From Pieris napi (lineage: Eukaryota > Arthropoda > Insecta > Lepidoptera > Pieridae): DNA of 64,000 nucleotides. The position numbers were made by a program, and so were the translations under genes. The notes under the pieces were generated by a model, which saw only the letters and a program-made list of their open reading frames with translations, ran no database searches and was not told the DNA's origin. Location: positions 6,643,662 to 6,707,661 of the forward strand of contig NC_062256.1 in NCBI RefSeq assembly GCF_905475465.1, given 5' to 3'. Below, in pieces: positions 11,590 through 22,260 of this stretch (positions are counted from its first letter, which is position 1; each line of letters begins with the position of its first letter).

Positions 11590-11920
11590 TTACACGCTTT
11601 ATATTAGCTTCATCTGTATGTATGCATGTAACCGACTCCTTCGGACTCGATTTTGACCCACTTTAAACAGACAGATTTTATTCAAATTTTGCGCACCTGT
11701 CAAAGATGGATGACAATGCAATAATCCGAAAAAAAAATTAACTAAAAAATAAAAATTTAATAATAGTTTAAAAAAACTATAGAGCAACCCACGCAATAAT
11801 ACAAGGTATTTTTTGTTCATTACCATTTTCAGCCTAAATTAGGAATTATTTTTCACTTTTTAGTTCGATGTAGTTTAAAAGCGTGTTTTTTAGTTTTTTT
11901 AAACTATTATTTATTTTTAA
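11590..11920 (-). repeat. Family G repeat, rearranged copy
   Basis: Contains cgactccttcggactcgatt (minus-strand equivalent of cgagtccgaaggagtcggtt) and gagcaacccacgc with ttaccattttcagcctaaat, also present at 23,665-24,030. The two modules lie in a different relative orientation in the two copies. Non-coding; class unknown. Confidence 0.6.
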
Positions 11921-12233
11921 GTAGGTATTACCTTTATATTCTTTAATTTGGTTGTTGTATATTAATTAAATGTATTAGTACTTAATAATAAAAAAATCAA
12001 GCATGTTTTGTTATAAAGTTTTTATTTATTATTACAATCAATTAAGTATTTACAATTCTCTTAACCAAGTAATAATAATGAAAATAGAAAATTAAAATAA
12101 ATTTAAAAAGTATCGTCTCTGTGGCAGTGTTCTTTGGATTCTAACCCCATATTCTGTTGAAACTTATGAATACAATATTCAGATATATTTAGGAAAAATG
12201 TCATTTGTATTATTATTTATTACGAATAAATAG
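11921..12233. other. AT-rich DNA with a reverse LINE tail
   Basis: 12,005-12,080 on the minus strand reads like the 3' UTR of the TGD-type LINE (acttggttaagagaattgta, aatact). No other feature. Confidence 0.45.
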
Positions 12234-12480
12234 AGACTCTTGGGCCATGGGGTTCAATAGCAAAACTCAAAAGCGCTACTTAAAGATTCAAGTTAGCGCC
12301 TGGTAGATAGTACCGGTGACCCCAGAGCTGCTTTTATTGCTCAACGAATAAGTATCCCAATACAGCGAGAAAATGAGGCCAGCATTTTAAAAGGGCAAAA
12401 AAACAATATTTTTTTTTATTACTGTGTAGATTAAGAATATTGTAAATACTTTATTATCTATGCTTAATATAATATTATTA
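12234..12480 (+). pseudogene. LINE ORF C-terminus plus 3' UTR (TGD-type family)
   Basis: The frame near 12,308-12,400 reads DSTGDPRAAFIAQRISIPIQ, then RENEASILK. This is the same C-terminal motif as at 3.9, 19.85, 46.8 and 53.1 kb. The 3' UTR carries agattaagaatattgtaaat as in the 53-kb copy. Upstream frames are broken. Confidence 0.65.
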
Positions 12481-12481
12481 A

Positions 12482-12845
12482 GAGGAAAGATTTGATTTTT
12501 TGTTTGTTTGAAATGAATAGGCTCCGAAACTACTGGACCGATTTCAAAGATTCTTTCGCCGTTGGCAAGCTACACTATTCCCGAGTGACATAGGCATGTT
12601 TTATTTTAAAAAAATTAGGGCTTACTAAAACTTGAATAATCTAACCCAAGGTGTAAAAAAATAAACAAAAAACATCCTTCAATCGTGTGCGCTGCGAAAA
12701 CTATTAATGATAGAACAAAAAGATGTATTTCAATTTTTCAGGACACATTATTATCTATAAAAAATGTCGCGACAGCATGTCTCTATCTTTAATAGTTACG
12801 TCACAATAAGCGTCCTTTTATTAATTTTAAACCGCTAGAAAAGGC
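12482..12845 (+). repeat. Family E interspersed repeat
   Basis: Begins aggaaagatttgattttttg and contains aataggctccgaaactactg, gaccgatttcaaagattct and agctacactattcccgagtg. I recognise this as a repeat common in moths and butterflies. Non-coding; only one copy in the window. Confidence 0.6.
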
Positions 12846-12849
12846 TCTT

Positions 12850-13045
12850 TATTCGTACCTAGGTATTGATCCTTATCAAAATAAATACCAACGTTTCACA
12901 TAAGCTACAATTAAATGGCATAACCACCAAAAAAGCATGGTGGATTGGTGTTCTACTGCCGTTTCTCTTGAATAGTTTACTTCTATGTAATATAACAAAA
13001 ATCTTAGCCACAGCAACGCTTGGCCGAGTCTACTAGTCTATAAAT
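12850..13045 (-). repeat. Family D repeat, 5' part
   Basis: The reverse complement matches the start of the copy at 51,222: ctgtggctaagatttttgtt, tattcaagagaaacggcagt, tggttatgccatttaattgt and gaaacgttggt. Confidence 0.75.
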
Positions 13046-13323
13046 ATATATGTGATGATATTAAATATATTTCTTTTATAAGAATCTGATTTTGAAATCT
13101 ACACGTATGTAATAATTGTATTAAAATAATAACCATAAACAAATTATTTCTATATTGTTGTTTCTTAAGTACTGCTTAACCTAAAGCATTTAAGAGCGCT
13201 CCGTGGAGGCTTGATAAGCTCCATTACGAAGGTACCACTTCCTGTTTCCTGCTTTCCATTAAACAAACATTCTATACCTTCTTTAATGTTTTGGGTGTAC
13301 ACAGATTATTAAAGGTGAACTTG

Positions 13324-13368
13324 AAATTACCTGCTAATAAAATATATCGTTTTATTAGCAGGTAATTT
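13324..13368. repeat. Perfect 19-bp hairpin
   Basis: The arm aaattacctgctaataaaa at 13,324-13,342 is the exact reverse complement of 13,350-13,368, around the 7-base loop tatatcg. Another acctgc-type copy follows (gcaggtaattt). Probably a remnant of a foldback element. Confidence 0.75.
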
Positions 13369-13389
13369 TTGCAGGTAATTTATAATAAC

Positions 13390-13716
13390 ACTGGCTGACC
13401 GGGCAAACGTCGTTTTGCCATGTATATCATTTATAATAAAAAAATAGGGGTTGATCGTAGAGGGGTGAAAATTAGGGTTTGTATGTATTTTATAATGCTG
13501 TATCATAAAAAAATAAAAACAAAAAAATTTAATTAAAAATTTAAAAAATTATAATTTAGGAGTGGACTACCCTCAACATTTAGGGGGATGAAAAATAGAT
13601 GTTGTCCGATTTTCAGACATACCCAATTTGCACACAAAATTTCATGAGAAGCGGTCGAGCCGTTTCGGAGGAGTTTAACTAAAAACACCGCGACACGAGA
13701 ATTTTATATATTAACA
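13390..13716 (+). repeat. Family A repeat
   Basis: Same structure as the copy at 1,901: ctggctgaccgggcaaacgt start, aataggggttgatcgtagag, gtggactaccctcaacattt, gagccgtttcggaggagttt, ending cacgagaattttatatatta. Confidence 0.85.
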
Positions 13717-13804
13717 TATTTTATTCATGATTCATATTTGTTTGTTATCTAATTTTACGTAATGTCTTGTTGCAATATCGCAATAGTTATAGAAATAATA
13801 AAAA

Positions 13805-14205
13805 GTTATAGTCCTATAACCCCTAGAGGGCGTCCGCAGTGAGTCACCATCGCCTTCGGTCTTGAGCCTGGTATTTCACCAGGCTCGAAGTCTTTCCGGC
13901 TCTCTTTGCCTCATCAGGAACTGTAGGTCTGCTTGGGACGGTTCCGCTCTCCTTGCGGTTTCCAATCAAGCGACTGCTTTGAGATATAATTGGAATATCT
14001 TTGGAGTGTATGGCCTATCCATTTCCACAAGCGTCGCTTGATAAGCTGGCTAATGCAGGTTTACCGATAGTGCTCTCCAAGTTTCTTGTTAGAGATCTTC
14101 TCGGGCTAGGAGATACGGCGAAGACGTTAGTAACCTTTCATGTTTCACACCCATAAGGCAGCACAGATTTGACGTTGGATCCGAATATTTTACAAATCAA
14201 AAAGG
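13805..14205 (-). pseudogene. LINE ORF2 fragment (RTE/BovB-like tail)
   Basis: The minus-strand translation from about 14,200 contains KIFGSNVKSVLPYGCETWK, then broken pieces equivalent to WKWIGHT, and further on DEAKRAGKTSSLVKYQAQD and RRRW. Known LINE proteins share KIFNSNVKSVLLYGSETW near the RT end and a W.RS.. / A.DR..W tail. At least two stops and probable frameshifts. A related fragment is at 27,285-27,510 in plus orientation. Confidence 0.65.
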
Positions 14206-14239
14206 TTTACTTATACTGCTGATACAACTTTCTAATAAT

Positions 14240-17200
14240 AATTTAAATTAGATAGTGTGACAATAGAGGCAAACTCTAGCAATAATTTAGTACAACTCAG
14301 CTCAACACAAACATGTAATATTACTAACAACAACTGTTTAAACTTGATGCATCAAAACATGCAAGGTATGTTGGGCAAAGAATTAGAATTGGAGTTGTTT
14401 TTAAAATCAAGTAAAATTGATGTCCTATGCATTACCGAACATTGGCTTAGAGAATGCCAAATCATCTTTAACTTTGATCAGCACCAAGTTGCAAGTTCGT
14501 TTTGCAGATTGTCGGCGATTCATGGGGGCTCTTTGATTATTGTTAATAAAAATTTAAAGTATAAAGAGCGTAATGACATCGTGTGTCTGTCTGTAGAACA
14601 CTCTTTGGAGGTAGCCTGTATAGAGATTGAGAATTGCATTATTTTAAGTGTTTATAGACCACCAAGTGCATCCTACGATTTTTTTGAAGCAAAGTTGGAG
14701 GAAATTTTGTGTAAAGTTAGTTTTAAGAACAATAAGTATATTATTGTATGTGGTGACTTCAATATAAATTTATTAGAAAATACCTCCATTAGTAAAAAAT
14801 TCAATCTGTTATTAAAATCTTACAATCTTGTTAACTTGTTTCTTGAGCCCACTAGAATTACAAGCTCCACTGCTACATGTATAGATAATGTATTTACAGA
14901 TGCAGAGGCAATGCAAACCTCAATTACAACTGATCTTAGCTCAGATCATTGTGGACAGTTAGTGGCGCTAAAATGTAAAGTGGTGAAACAAGTAAATAAG
15001 AGCAGTGTGTTTGTTCCAGTAAATAAAAAGCGAATGGTGAGATTTAGACATAATATAGGTAAACACCTACCTTTATTACCGGTAGGTACTACCGTTGATA
15101 TACAATACAACAATCTAAGTGATTGTATTAATAAAGAGTTCAACACCATCTTTACCCCAAAGAAAGTCTCTCATTCGCAGTGTAAATCGTTTAGTGATTG
15201 GGCGACAGCGGGAATTTATAAAAGTAGACAACGGTTGTATGACCTTTACGCTGAAAAGTCATACAATCATAATGAAGAATTTATTCTTTATGTTCGAAAT
15301 TTTTCGAAATTATTTAAGAAAGTTTGTTACGCGGCCAAGTCCTTAAATATTAAAAACAAGATTAAAAATAGTAGCAATAAAACTAAAATGACTTGGAAGA
15401 TAATTGATAGTGAAACTGGAAGAGTCAGGGATCGCAATCAAGACATCGAACTATGTGTCGATAACACTATAATCAAATCTAACGAAGAGATAGCGATTGT
15501 TTTTGATAAGTACTTTTCTGACATTCCAATTTCGACTACTAAGTCTCTTCAATCATCTCCCGCCCTCGCTGAATCGCTGCTCAAAGATAATGTAAACGAG
15601 TGCAAGGTCAGTTTTACATTCCGACCCATTGGTGCCGACGATATAGTGAGGATATTTAGAACCATAGATATTAAGAACACTACCGATCTTTGGGGTATTT
15701 CTGTAAAAATAATAAGTAGCATAATTGATGTAATTGCTCCCCATCTAGCTATAATTTTCAACAATTGTATTAAAAGTGGCGAGTTTCCCGATCTAATGAA
15801 ACATAGTAAAGTCATTCCATTATTTAAAGCAGGTAGTATGTCCGACCCCAGTAACTTTAGACCAATATCCGTACTACCAACTTGTAGTAAAATATTTGAA
15901 AAAATTATATTAAATCAACTGGTAAGTCATTTTAACGTAAACAAATTATTACATAATAATCAGTTCGGTTTTACCAAGGGTCGCTCGACAGCCGATGCCG
16001 GTGTTGAGTTATATAGATATATAATTAAGGCTTGGGAAGAGTCGCATGACGCTTTAGGTGTTTTCTGCGACTTATCCAAAGCATTTGATTGTGTCCAACA
16101 CGAGACCTTAATCGGGAAACTCCGCCACTATGGCATTAAGAATACCGCACTGAATCTTCTGACTTCCTATTTACACGGAAGAACTCAGAAGGTTGAAGTG
16201 AATGGTAAGAGGTCCTCTGGGTCGGCAGTAGATATGGGGGTACCACAGGGCTCAATTCTTGGCCCTTTCCTCTTTCTTGTTTATATAAATGATCTACCTT
16301 TCATGGTAGAGAGAAAACATCAGATAGTTTTGTTTGCTGATGACACGTCCTTGATTTTTAAAATCAAACGACAAATAACAAATTTTGACGATGTGAACAA
16401 TGCTCTGTCTTCGATTGTCCATTGGTTTAGTATGAATAACCTTCTACTTAATGCAAAAAAGACAAAATGCATTAAATTTTGTGCAAAAAATTCAAGGATT
16501 ATGGATACTAGACCAATTATAAACGGTGAGGAATTGAATCTGGATGATACAACTGTATTTCTCGGAATCACCATGGATTCAAAACTTCAGTGGTCCCCTC
16601 ATATTAACGGATTGGCGAAGAGACTTAGTTCTGCAGCCTACGCGGTTAAAAAAATTCGCTCTCTAACTGATGTCGATACAGCTAGACTTGTTTATTTTAG
16701 TTACTTTCATAGCTTAATGACTTATGGCTTATTATTATGGGGTCATGCTGCTGATGTCGAAACTATTTTCATCCTGCAGAAGAGGGCTATTCGTGCAATC
16801 TATAATTTAAAATGTAGGGAATCTCTTAGAGATAAATTCAAGGAAATTAATATACTTACCTTTCCCTCGCAATATATTTATGAAAATATTATGTATGTAT
16901 ACAAAAATAGTGATAAGTTTACTAGAATAGAACATACGCACAATGTTAATACACGGAACAAACGCAGGCTGCAATTTCCCCGTACTAGACTATCTAAAGT
17001 TAGTAATTCTTTTTTGGGGAAAGGGATACTCTTCTTTAATAAAATCCCAGAAGCTCTTTTATCACTGCCTTTCAATAAATTTAAGAAATGTATTAAAGAA
17101 AAGCTGTGTAAAAAGGCTTACTATAAAGTCAACGATTATCTAATTGATAAAAGGGCCTGGGACTAGTGCTAGACAGGCTACTTCTAATTAATTTGCGATA

Positions 17201-17410
17201 TTTGTTATAAATAAGTGTTGTTTGATGATTTGCTGTTTTAAAAGAGTACCGAGAGTTTTTTACGCCGGCTTTTTCTCTCGGCCTACACCCTCTGTCTTCT
17301 TTGCCGATGAGTAGGGATGCCTTCAAATTTAATGACGTGGAATAAGTGATACATGTATCTTATGTTCCATAATAAACATATTTTATTTTATTTTATTTTT
17401 TTTATTTTAA
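14240..17410 (+). mobile_element. CR1/Jockey-group LINE, ORF2 intact, 5' part missing
   Basis: The body consists of one long endonuclease-RT ORF, a 3' UTR of about 210 bp (accgagagttttttacgccg, tctcggcctacaccctct, gatgagtagggatgcc) and a tail of ATTTT/TTTTA-type repeats at 17,379-17,410. A short simple-repeat tail instead of poly(A) fits the CR1/Daphne/Kendo side of the Jockey superfamily. No ORF1 is found upstream: the sequence left of 14,210 is a different, reverse-oriented LINE fragment. The copy is therefore 5' truncated just before ORF2. No target duplication was identified. Confidence 0.8.
14257..17166 (+). CDS. Endonuclease-reverse transcriptase (ORF2) of CR1/Jockey-type LINE
   Basis: This protein nicks genomic DNA and copies the element RNA at the nick (target-primed reverse transcription). 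The APE endonuclease occupies about residues 28-235: LNLMHQNMQG, catalytic E in ITEHWL (residue 61), GDFNIN (166-171) and SSDH (228-231). The RT spans about 460-740: RPISVLPTCSKIFEKI, QFGFTKGRST, FCDLSKAFD, GVPQGSILGP, and the catalytic FADD at 693-696. A conserved tail ends ..YYKVNDYLIDKRAWD. The 969-codon frame has no stop or frameshift, so the enzyme motifs are complete. The listed start is GTG. The frame is open from 14,242, and its first ATG (14,347) lies inside the first endonuclease strand, so the natural start was probably lost with the 5' end. A homologous, decayed C-terminus is at 28,178-28,334. Confidence 0.9.
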   Translation: MTIEANSSNNLVQLSSTQTCNITNNNCLNLMHQNMQGMLGKELELELFLKSSKIDVLCITEHWLRECQIIFNFDQHQVASSFCRLSAIHGGSLIIVNKNLKYKERNDIVCLSVEHSLEVACIEIENCIILSVYRPPSASYDFFEAKLEEILCKVSFKNNKYIIVCGDFNINLLENTSISKKFNLLLKSYNLVNLFLEPTRITSSTATCIDNVFTDAEAMQTSITTDLSSDHCGQLVALKCKVVKQVNKSSVFVPVNKKRMVRFRHNIGKHLPLLPVGTTVDIQYNNLSDCINKEFNTIFTPKKVSHSQCKSFSDWATAGIYKSRQRLYDLYAEKSYNHNEEFILYVRNFSKLFKKVCYAAKSLNIKNKIKNSSNKTKMTWKIIDSETGRVRDRNQDIELCVDNTIIKSNEEIAIVFDKYFSDIPISTTKSLQSSPALAESLLKDNVNECKVSFTFRPIGADDIVRIFRTIDIKNTTDLWGISVKIISSIIDVIAPHLAIIFNNCIKSGEFPDLMKHSKVIPLFKAGSMSDPSNFRPISVLPTCSKIFEKIILNQLVSHFNVNKLLHNNQFGFTKGRSTADAGVELYRYIIKAWEESHDALGVFCDLSKAFDCVQHETLIGKLRHYGIKNTALNLLTSYLHGRTQKVEVNGKRSSGSAVDMGVPQGSILGPFLFLVYINDLPFMVERKHQIVLFADDTSLIFKIKRQITNFDDVNNALSSIVHWFSMNNLLLNAKKTKCIKFCAKNSRIMDTRPIINGEELNLDDTTVFLGITMDSKLQWSPHINGLAKRLSSAAYAVKKIRSLTDVDTARLVYFSYFHSLMTYGLLLWGHAADVETIFILQKRAIRAIYNLKCRESLRDKFKEINILTFPSQYIYENIMYVYKNSDKFTRIEHTHNVNTRNKRRLQFPRTRLSKVSNSFLGKGILFFNKIPEALLSLPFNKFKKCIKEKLCKKAYYKVNDYLIDKRAWD

Positions 17411-18106
17411 TCTTTGGTCACATATTTCTTTGCTATTTGGACCTAAATGACGTAGATTTTTGTGTCTTGGGTTAGGATTCAGATACTAGACAACGCTCTC
17501 TTCCTTAGTTAACGCCCTGTCTCGTTAAAGAATCTCCTTTTCCAACAATTTCCTAACAATATTTACCTGCGGCACACGAACAAGGAGCTCATAGAAAAAA
17601 ATCTATCGGATAGCGTGGATACAATGAGATTATCGTCTTTGATAATTGTTTTAATTATGTATTATAGTTACACTGTATACTTATATACACGTAAGTGTGC
17701 TAGCCGTGGAAGGGACTTTTTATTTTATATACAGTGTTTTATGCCAACATTCATGATTAATATTTTATTCAAGTCGCGATACAAACACTGATGTGTGCAA
17801 TCTGTGTTTTCTTTCTTAATCTACGCTTACAATTTGTTTTAATTATCTTTAATTTACACTAGCTATTCGTAAAATCCCCTTATATCTCTTATATACAAAT
17901 ATCTTATTGGTATTGTATTACTAAGATTAGTTTGTTTATGCTCAGGTATAAGGATTCTTAAGTTTCCAAATATGTATTCATCGAGTTTGCTAGGTGTTTT
18001 AATACAAAGCGTTGATATTTCAATGATTTCCTTTACTGTAAACGTGCCTGTCGTTGACTGTCTTTAAATTTCACGTAGATACGACAATATATTCCGTATT
18101 ACATGA
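17411..18106. other. Unassigned AT-rich DNA
   Basis: No shared repeat, ORF or RNA gene recognised. Confidence 0.35.
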
Positions 18107-18372
18107 AATACAAATTTATTCAAAAAAAGGTTTGATATTGCAAGATGTTCTATATTTAATTTTAAACACAATTTTTAAAAAAAAAAAGTTTTGATATTGT
18201 AAGATGTTCCATATCTGAATTTGAAACACAATTTTATTTAAAAAAAGGTTTGTTATTGTAAGATGTTCTATATTTTAATTTGAAATACAAATTTATTTAA
18301 AAAAAGGTTTGATATTTTAAGATGTTCGATATTTGAATTTGAAACACAATTTTATTTAAAAGGTTTGATATT
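18107..18372. repeat. Minisatellite, about 59-bp unit, about 4.4 copies
   Basis: Successive units share aaggtttgatattgtaagat, gttctatatttgaatttgaa and acacaattttatttaaaa, with base changes and length variation in the A runs. The array ends at gatattgttaaccc. Non-coding. Confidence 0.85.
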
Positions 18373-19164
18373 GTTAACCCACGGTTGGGCAACCTATCAA
18401 TATTTTTTAACCATAGCATTCTTTTTCAGGTACACCTCTGCGGATTTCTGCCACCAAAGAGCCGAAAAATCCAAACAGAAAAATCTATGAATATGTAAAA
18501 AACTGTTTAATCTTGCGGACCGGTCTGAACGGATTTTATGAACTCACCATTGTTATAAAATTCGTGTTACATTTTAGCCAATACGTGTTCCCAAGCACGA
18601 CCAATATAGACGCATTGAAATGTAAATATGAACACGTGCGAACTGAAACAACCGACTAACGAATACTCCATTCGAAGTATTACAATGTACTGGAAATTTG
18701 AAAGAATTCATATACAGATTCTACTTTGCTATCAAAGGCATTAAAGGCCAAATAACATAGTAATATGTTTATTTATTTATTGACGTTTACCACAGCATAC
18801 ATAATACTATATCTACAATATATGTTACAAATCTTTTCTAAAATATATAACAATTTATGTAAACAAAATGTTACAACAAAAAATATAAAATAAAAGAAAA
18901 ATACCATCAAAACAGCTATTAGGATGATATATGTTGAAAGAATTGTTCTTTAAAATATAGAACTACAATTATAGCATATTTTATAATTCATGTAATTCAG
19001 ATAAGCTTTTATTTTATAATTAATTAATATTTTTGTTTTTGTTTTAGATTAACTTTGGATGTAATGTTATTTCAGTGTTACTTGTAATTTTATTTTTATT
19101 GATTTGGTTATCCACTTCTTGCACTGTACTAATAGTATTTCGTTTTTTTATTTTATTTTCCTTA
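18373..19164. other. Unassigned DNA
   Basis: 18,400-18,720 is a less AT-rich, apparently unique stretch. 18,770-19,160 is very AT-rich. No gene recognised. Confidence 0.35.
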
Positions 19165-19262
19165 CAAGGGTTGCCTAGAAGAGATTTCTTAGTGATAAAG
19201 TCACCCGTTGCATTCCTAATAATTTGTTTTTTTTTATTGTAACGACGTTCAAACAAATAAAT
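19165..19262 (+). mobile_element. LINE 3' UTR fragment
   Basis: gggttgcctagaagagattt followed by a tagtgataaag-type stretch and cacccgttgcatt is the common lepidopteran LINE tail also present at 53,566 and 56,088. It ends in a caaataaataa tail. Confidence 0.65.
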
Positions 19263-19364
19263 ATATTCCGGTCTAGTTAATATAGTAGTGTAATTAAAAC
19301 GTTTACCAATACGGTAGCATATTAAGTACCGATCAAAGGTTAACCCACATAAAAGAATAGGGCA

Positions 19365-19440
19365 TCAGTCTTCAGCCGGGCTTCAAACTCACGACCGTAC
19401 GTTAGCATCGCACGCCTTGACTAGCACTGAACTGATATGA
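19365..19440 (-). mobile_element. Possible degenerate tRNA-derived SINE head
   Basis: On the minus strand, agtgctagtcaaggcgtgcg resembles an A-box region and gtgagtttgaagcccggctg a B-box region about 35 bp later. No further SINE body recognised. Confidence 0.35.
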
Positions 19441-19805
19441 TTTAAATAGAATTAAATTTATCTTTGGAAGCTATTGTGTAATTTAAAACTACCCGCAATT
19501 TGTAGTACATTTTAAGTTAATACATAAGTTAGGTTATATAATCTCCCCACATTACAAGGAGCAAGTTGCGCGGTTGTTACATTCATATGAGGGTCGTTGA
19601 TTATACTTTCACAAAGGCACGAATGCTCACACATGAATGTGAGCTCTGAGACCTGCAAGTGACGATATTTCAGTTATTTGTTTGAAACTTTGCTCAAATA
19701 TCTGTCACCTGCAGTCTTTGCGTTGTTCTTGATAGGTAGGAAGCGAACAAAAAATTTGCTTACAAAAAAGAAAATCAAAAATATTTTTATGCTAGCATTT
19801 TATTT

Positions 19806-20050
19806 AAAAGTACGTACTCTTTGGCAGTGGGCTACTTACAATATAAGTTGGCGGCAGATAGTACCGATGACCCCAGAGCTGGTGCTTTCTTCGCTCAATG
19901 AATAAGTATCGCAATACACCATTTGCTACCAGCATTAAAGGTACACTGCCACACGAAACGAAAATTTTAAATTTGTTTTAATTTATAATTATCATTATTA
20001 TTACTTTGTAGGTTTAAATATTGTACATACTCATTAATTGTGTATTGGAA
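19806..20050 (+). pseudogene. LINE ORF C-terminus plus 3' UTR (TGD-type family)
   Basis: The frame near 19,856-19,905 reads DSTDDPRAGAFFAQ, stop, ISIAI, so the GAFLAQRISIAIQRGN motif is broken by a TGA where other copies have R. The 3' UTR follows (aggtttaaatattgtacata). The 75-codon ORF at 19,678-19,905 is a different, meaningless frame. Confidence 0.65.
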
Positions 20051-20439
20051 ATAGATTATAGTACCTATTAATTTCGCATACTTAAAAATTCATGATGAGC
20101 GATATTAGCTTCCAGTACCTTAAATTTTGAATTTCGAATATTTATGTAAAACTCAGAGGATGGATATACTGGCATATAATTGCATTGTTTTTGATTAAAA
20201 ACTTTTTGGTGATTGACGTATTACTTTACGTTCTATATTAGCTTTAGACAAGCTCTTAAAGTTATAGCAACGTTCCATAGCTATCTGAGACTTATAGTAC
20301 CACTATGATACCTAATATGTACATGCTAAAACCTAAGACAAGGCGTTCCGGACTCATCAATAGATATTATCTCTATGTGCGCAACACTTGTTGCGGAAAT
20401 ATCTTGAACAAAGCATGTCTTAGCGTCAATATTTGACAG

Positions 20440-20660
20440 TATAATCAGACCAGTGGATAAGTGCGTGGCTCCCAACTTTGATTAGTGGATTCGAATCACA
20501 GCTGTGAACTTTTCAATATGCACAACCAACACTTGCTCTCACAGTGAAGATGAACATTGTGAGGAAATAGAATATAAGAAGTTATGAACGTAAAATGTAT
20601 CGAAATCATACCTGTCTACACCTGGCCCCAAAGAAGTGCGGCCAGGTATAGTTTACTAAT
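20440..20660 (+). mobile_element. Old SINE, diverged tRNA-derived family
   Basis: gaccagtggataagtgcgtg, gattcgaatcacagctgtg and gaagatgaacattgtgagga, with a distal acacctggccccaaagaa. The order resembles the copy at 22,803. Decayed. Confidence 0.5.
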
Positions 20661-21164
20661 AAATAAAACTGATTTGAAAACATAAATATGAAGCGAGAGC
20701 AATAAAGCGCTACTGAATGAATTTAAAATTGATTGCATAAATTCATGGCTTACGAAATCACCAATAGGTGTGACGTAGGCAGGGTGATAGGTACCTACCG
20801 CACGGTCGGCTGCTCCGTCACTATTTTACATACAAATGGGCGCATCGTAATCCATCTAACAATGGCTTTAATTTGTCTGACGCCTGCGTACAAGATATAT
20901 ACTTGTAATATAGTATTTTACGCATCCGATGATGCTATGAATCGTAATTTATATTGATGGAATAATATTAAATTGTGGGTATTGCCAGTACACTGTCTAA
21001 ATAAGTATATGCAATTCACAGTCCACTAGGAAGGAAAAAGGAAACGTGGCACGAAATATGGAGTTGACCTTGTCTGAAATTAAATGTGTGGCTCAAGTAA
21101 AAACATACATAAAATATGTAATATTTCAGTAAATATTTATAAATCAGTATTTTTTATTTACAGC
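20661..21164. other. Unassigned, partly GC-richer DNA
   Basis: 20,733-20,957 has an open frame of 74 codons in a locally GC-richer stretch, but the translation has no recognisable domain or clear splice sites. Probably not coding. Confidence 0.3.
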
Positions 21165-21410
21165 CGCACCAACAAGGCCCCACATAACAAAAGAACAAAA
21201 TCGTCGTCCCTCCTTGTCCCCTTCCATCTTCCCTTGACAGTTTAATATGGGTTCATTTAAGCGGCGATCAAATAGGCATCTCCTGGACAAAGCCCTCCAA
21301 TAGGCCACTACTCACTTTGTATCTGGTGGCCAAAAGTCTGCACTGTTATGTATAAAAAAGTAAAAAATATAACCAATGTGAAAATAAATATAAAAAAAAC
21401 CTTAAATTGT
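21165..21410 (+). mobile_element. LINE 3' end fragment
   Basis: The frame near 21,250-21,310 gives FKRRSNRHLLDKALQ then stop, the usual end of a LINE RT ORF (FKR..NR.L). It is followed by actcactttgtatctggtgg and an A-rich tail. Confidence 0.55.
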
Positions 21411-21694
21411 AAAGCAAAAGAACCTAAGAAAGTGATAACAGAATGCCATTCCTGTAATCGGATGGGCGATCCGAAAATATATACAATCCTTTTTTAACTA
21501 AAGTAAAACTAGTCTTTCATCTCTTTCTGTCAAATTGAGTTGCGATGACAAGAAACAAATGAATACCTTACTTAAAACAAATGCTGGTGATTCAATTTAT
21601 AAATAAAGGGTTCGTGCCTTAGAGGTCTCCAAAATAGGTAATATTTTTATTGAATGCCAATTAAGTAACATATTATTTTTGTATATATTTATAG

Positions 21695-22060
21695 ATACTA
21701 AAAAATAACCGCTTAGAAGCATTTGAGATGTGGTGCTATCGTCGCATGTGTATAAGCTGGATCCAGAAAGATCCAGAAGGTTCTTAAACGAGTTGGAATG
21801 TCGAAAATCTTATGCAGTACATTAAACAACGGAAACTTAGTTAGCGTACCTGGACCACGTGTTGTACCATGCCCGCTACCACCACCTTCTACTAATTATT
21901 ATGGGAAAAACGGGTTAATGTCATGTTAGTAGAATGCAGAAATCATGGCTTTGAAACGTTAGGGAGTAGACGTCGAGTTTCTGCATCTAGTACAGGACGA
22001 GACACATTTCAAGAGACTGACGGCAAACCTCCAGTAATGGAAAGGCACTTAAAGAAGAAG
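21695..22060 (+). pseudogene. Decayed LINE ORF2 C-terminal region
   Basis: Pieces read NRLEAFEMWCYRRMCISWIQK, then KRVGMSKIL and, near the end, DETHFKRLTANLQ. This matches the order of RTE-like LINE proteins (EMWCYRRML.I.W, RVG/M.., AADR..F..L.ANL). Several stops and frame changes. Non-functional. Confidence 0.65.
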
Positions 22061-22074
22061 ATCTAGATAAAGTT

Positions 22075-22260
22075 ATATTGCAAAAATAATTCTTGGTAAT
22101 AGACCAACTCAGTGCCCATTCTGGCCGAGCTGCCCATTCTGGCCGAGCGGCCCATTCTTACCGAGCTGCCCATTCTGGCCAAAACAGCCCGAGCTGAGCT
22201 GTAAAGGCCCTTAAGGCCAATAGCGAGATTCCATTCAAAAAAAAAACACAACTCAGTCAA
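22075..22260. repeat. Repeat with a GCCCATTCTGGCCGAGCT tandem
   Basis: Four adjacent copies of an 18-bp unit (gcccattctggccgagct) at about 22,113-22,180 are followed by aaaacagcccgagctgagct and ccaatagcgagattccatt. The non-tandem part recurs at 54,090-54,265. The ORF read across it on the minus strand is only the tandem translated. Confidence 0.75.

Noticed and set aside
18107..18372. CRISPR-like regular array
   Set aside because: The units are contiguous 59-bp tandem repeats with no unique spacers, in eukaryotic DNA.
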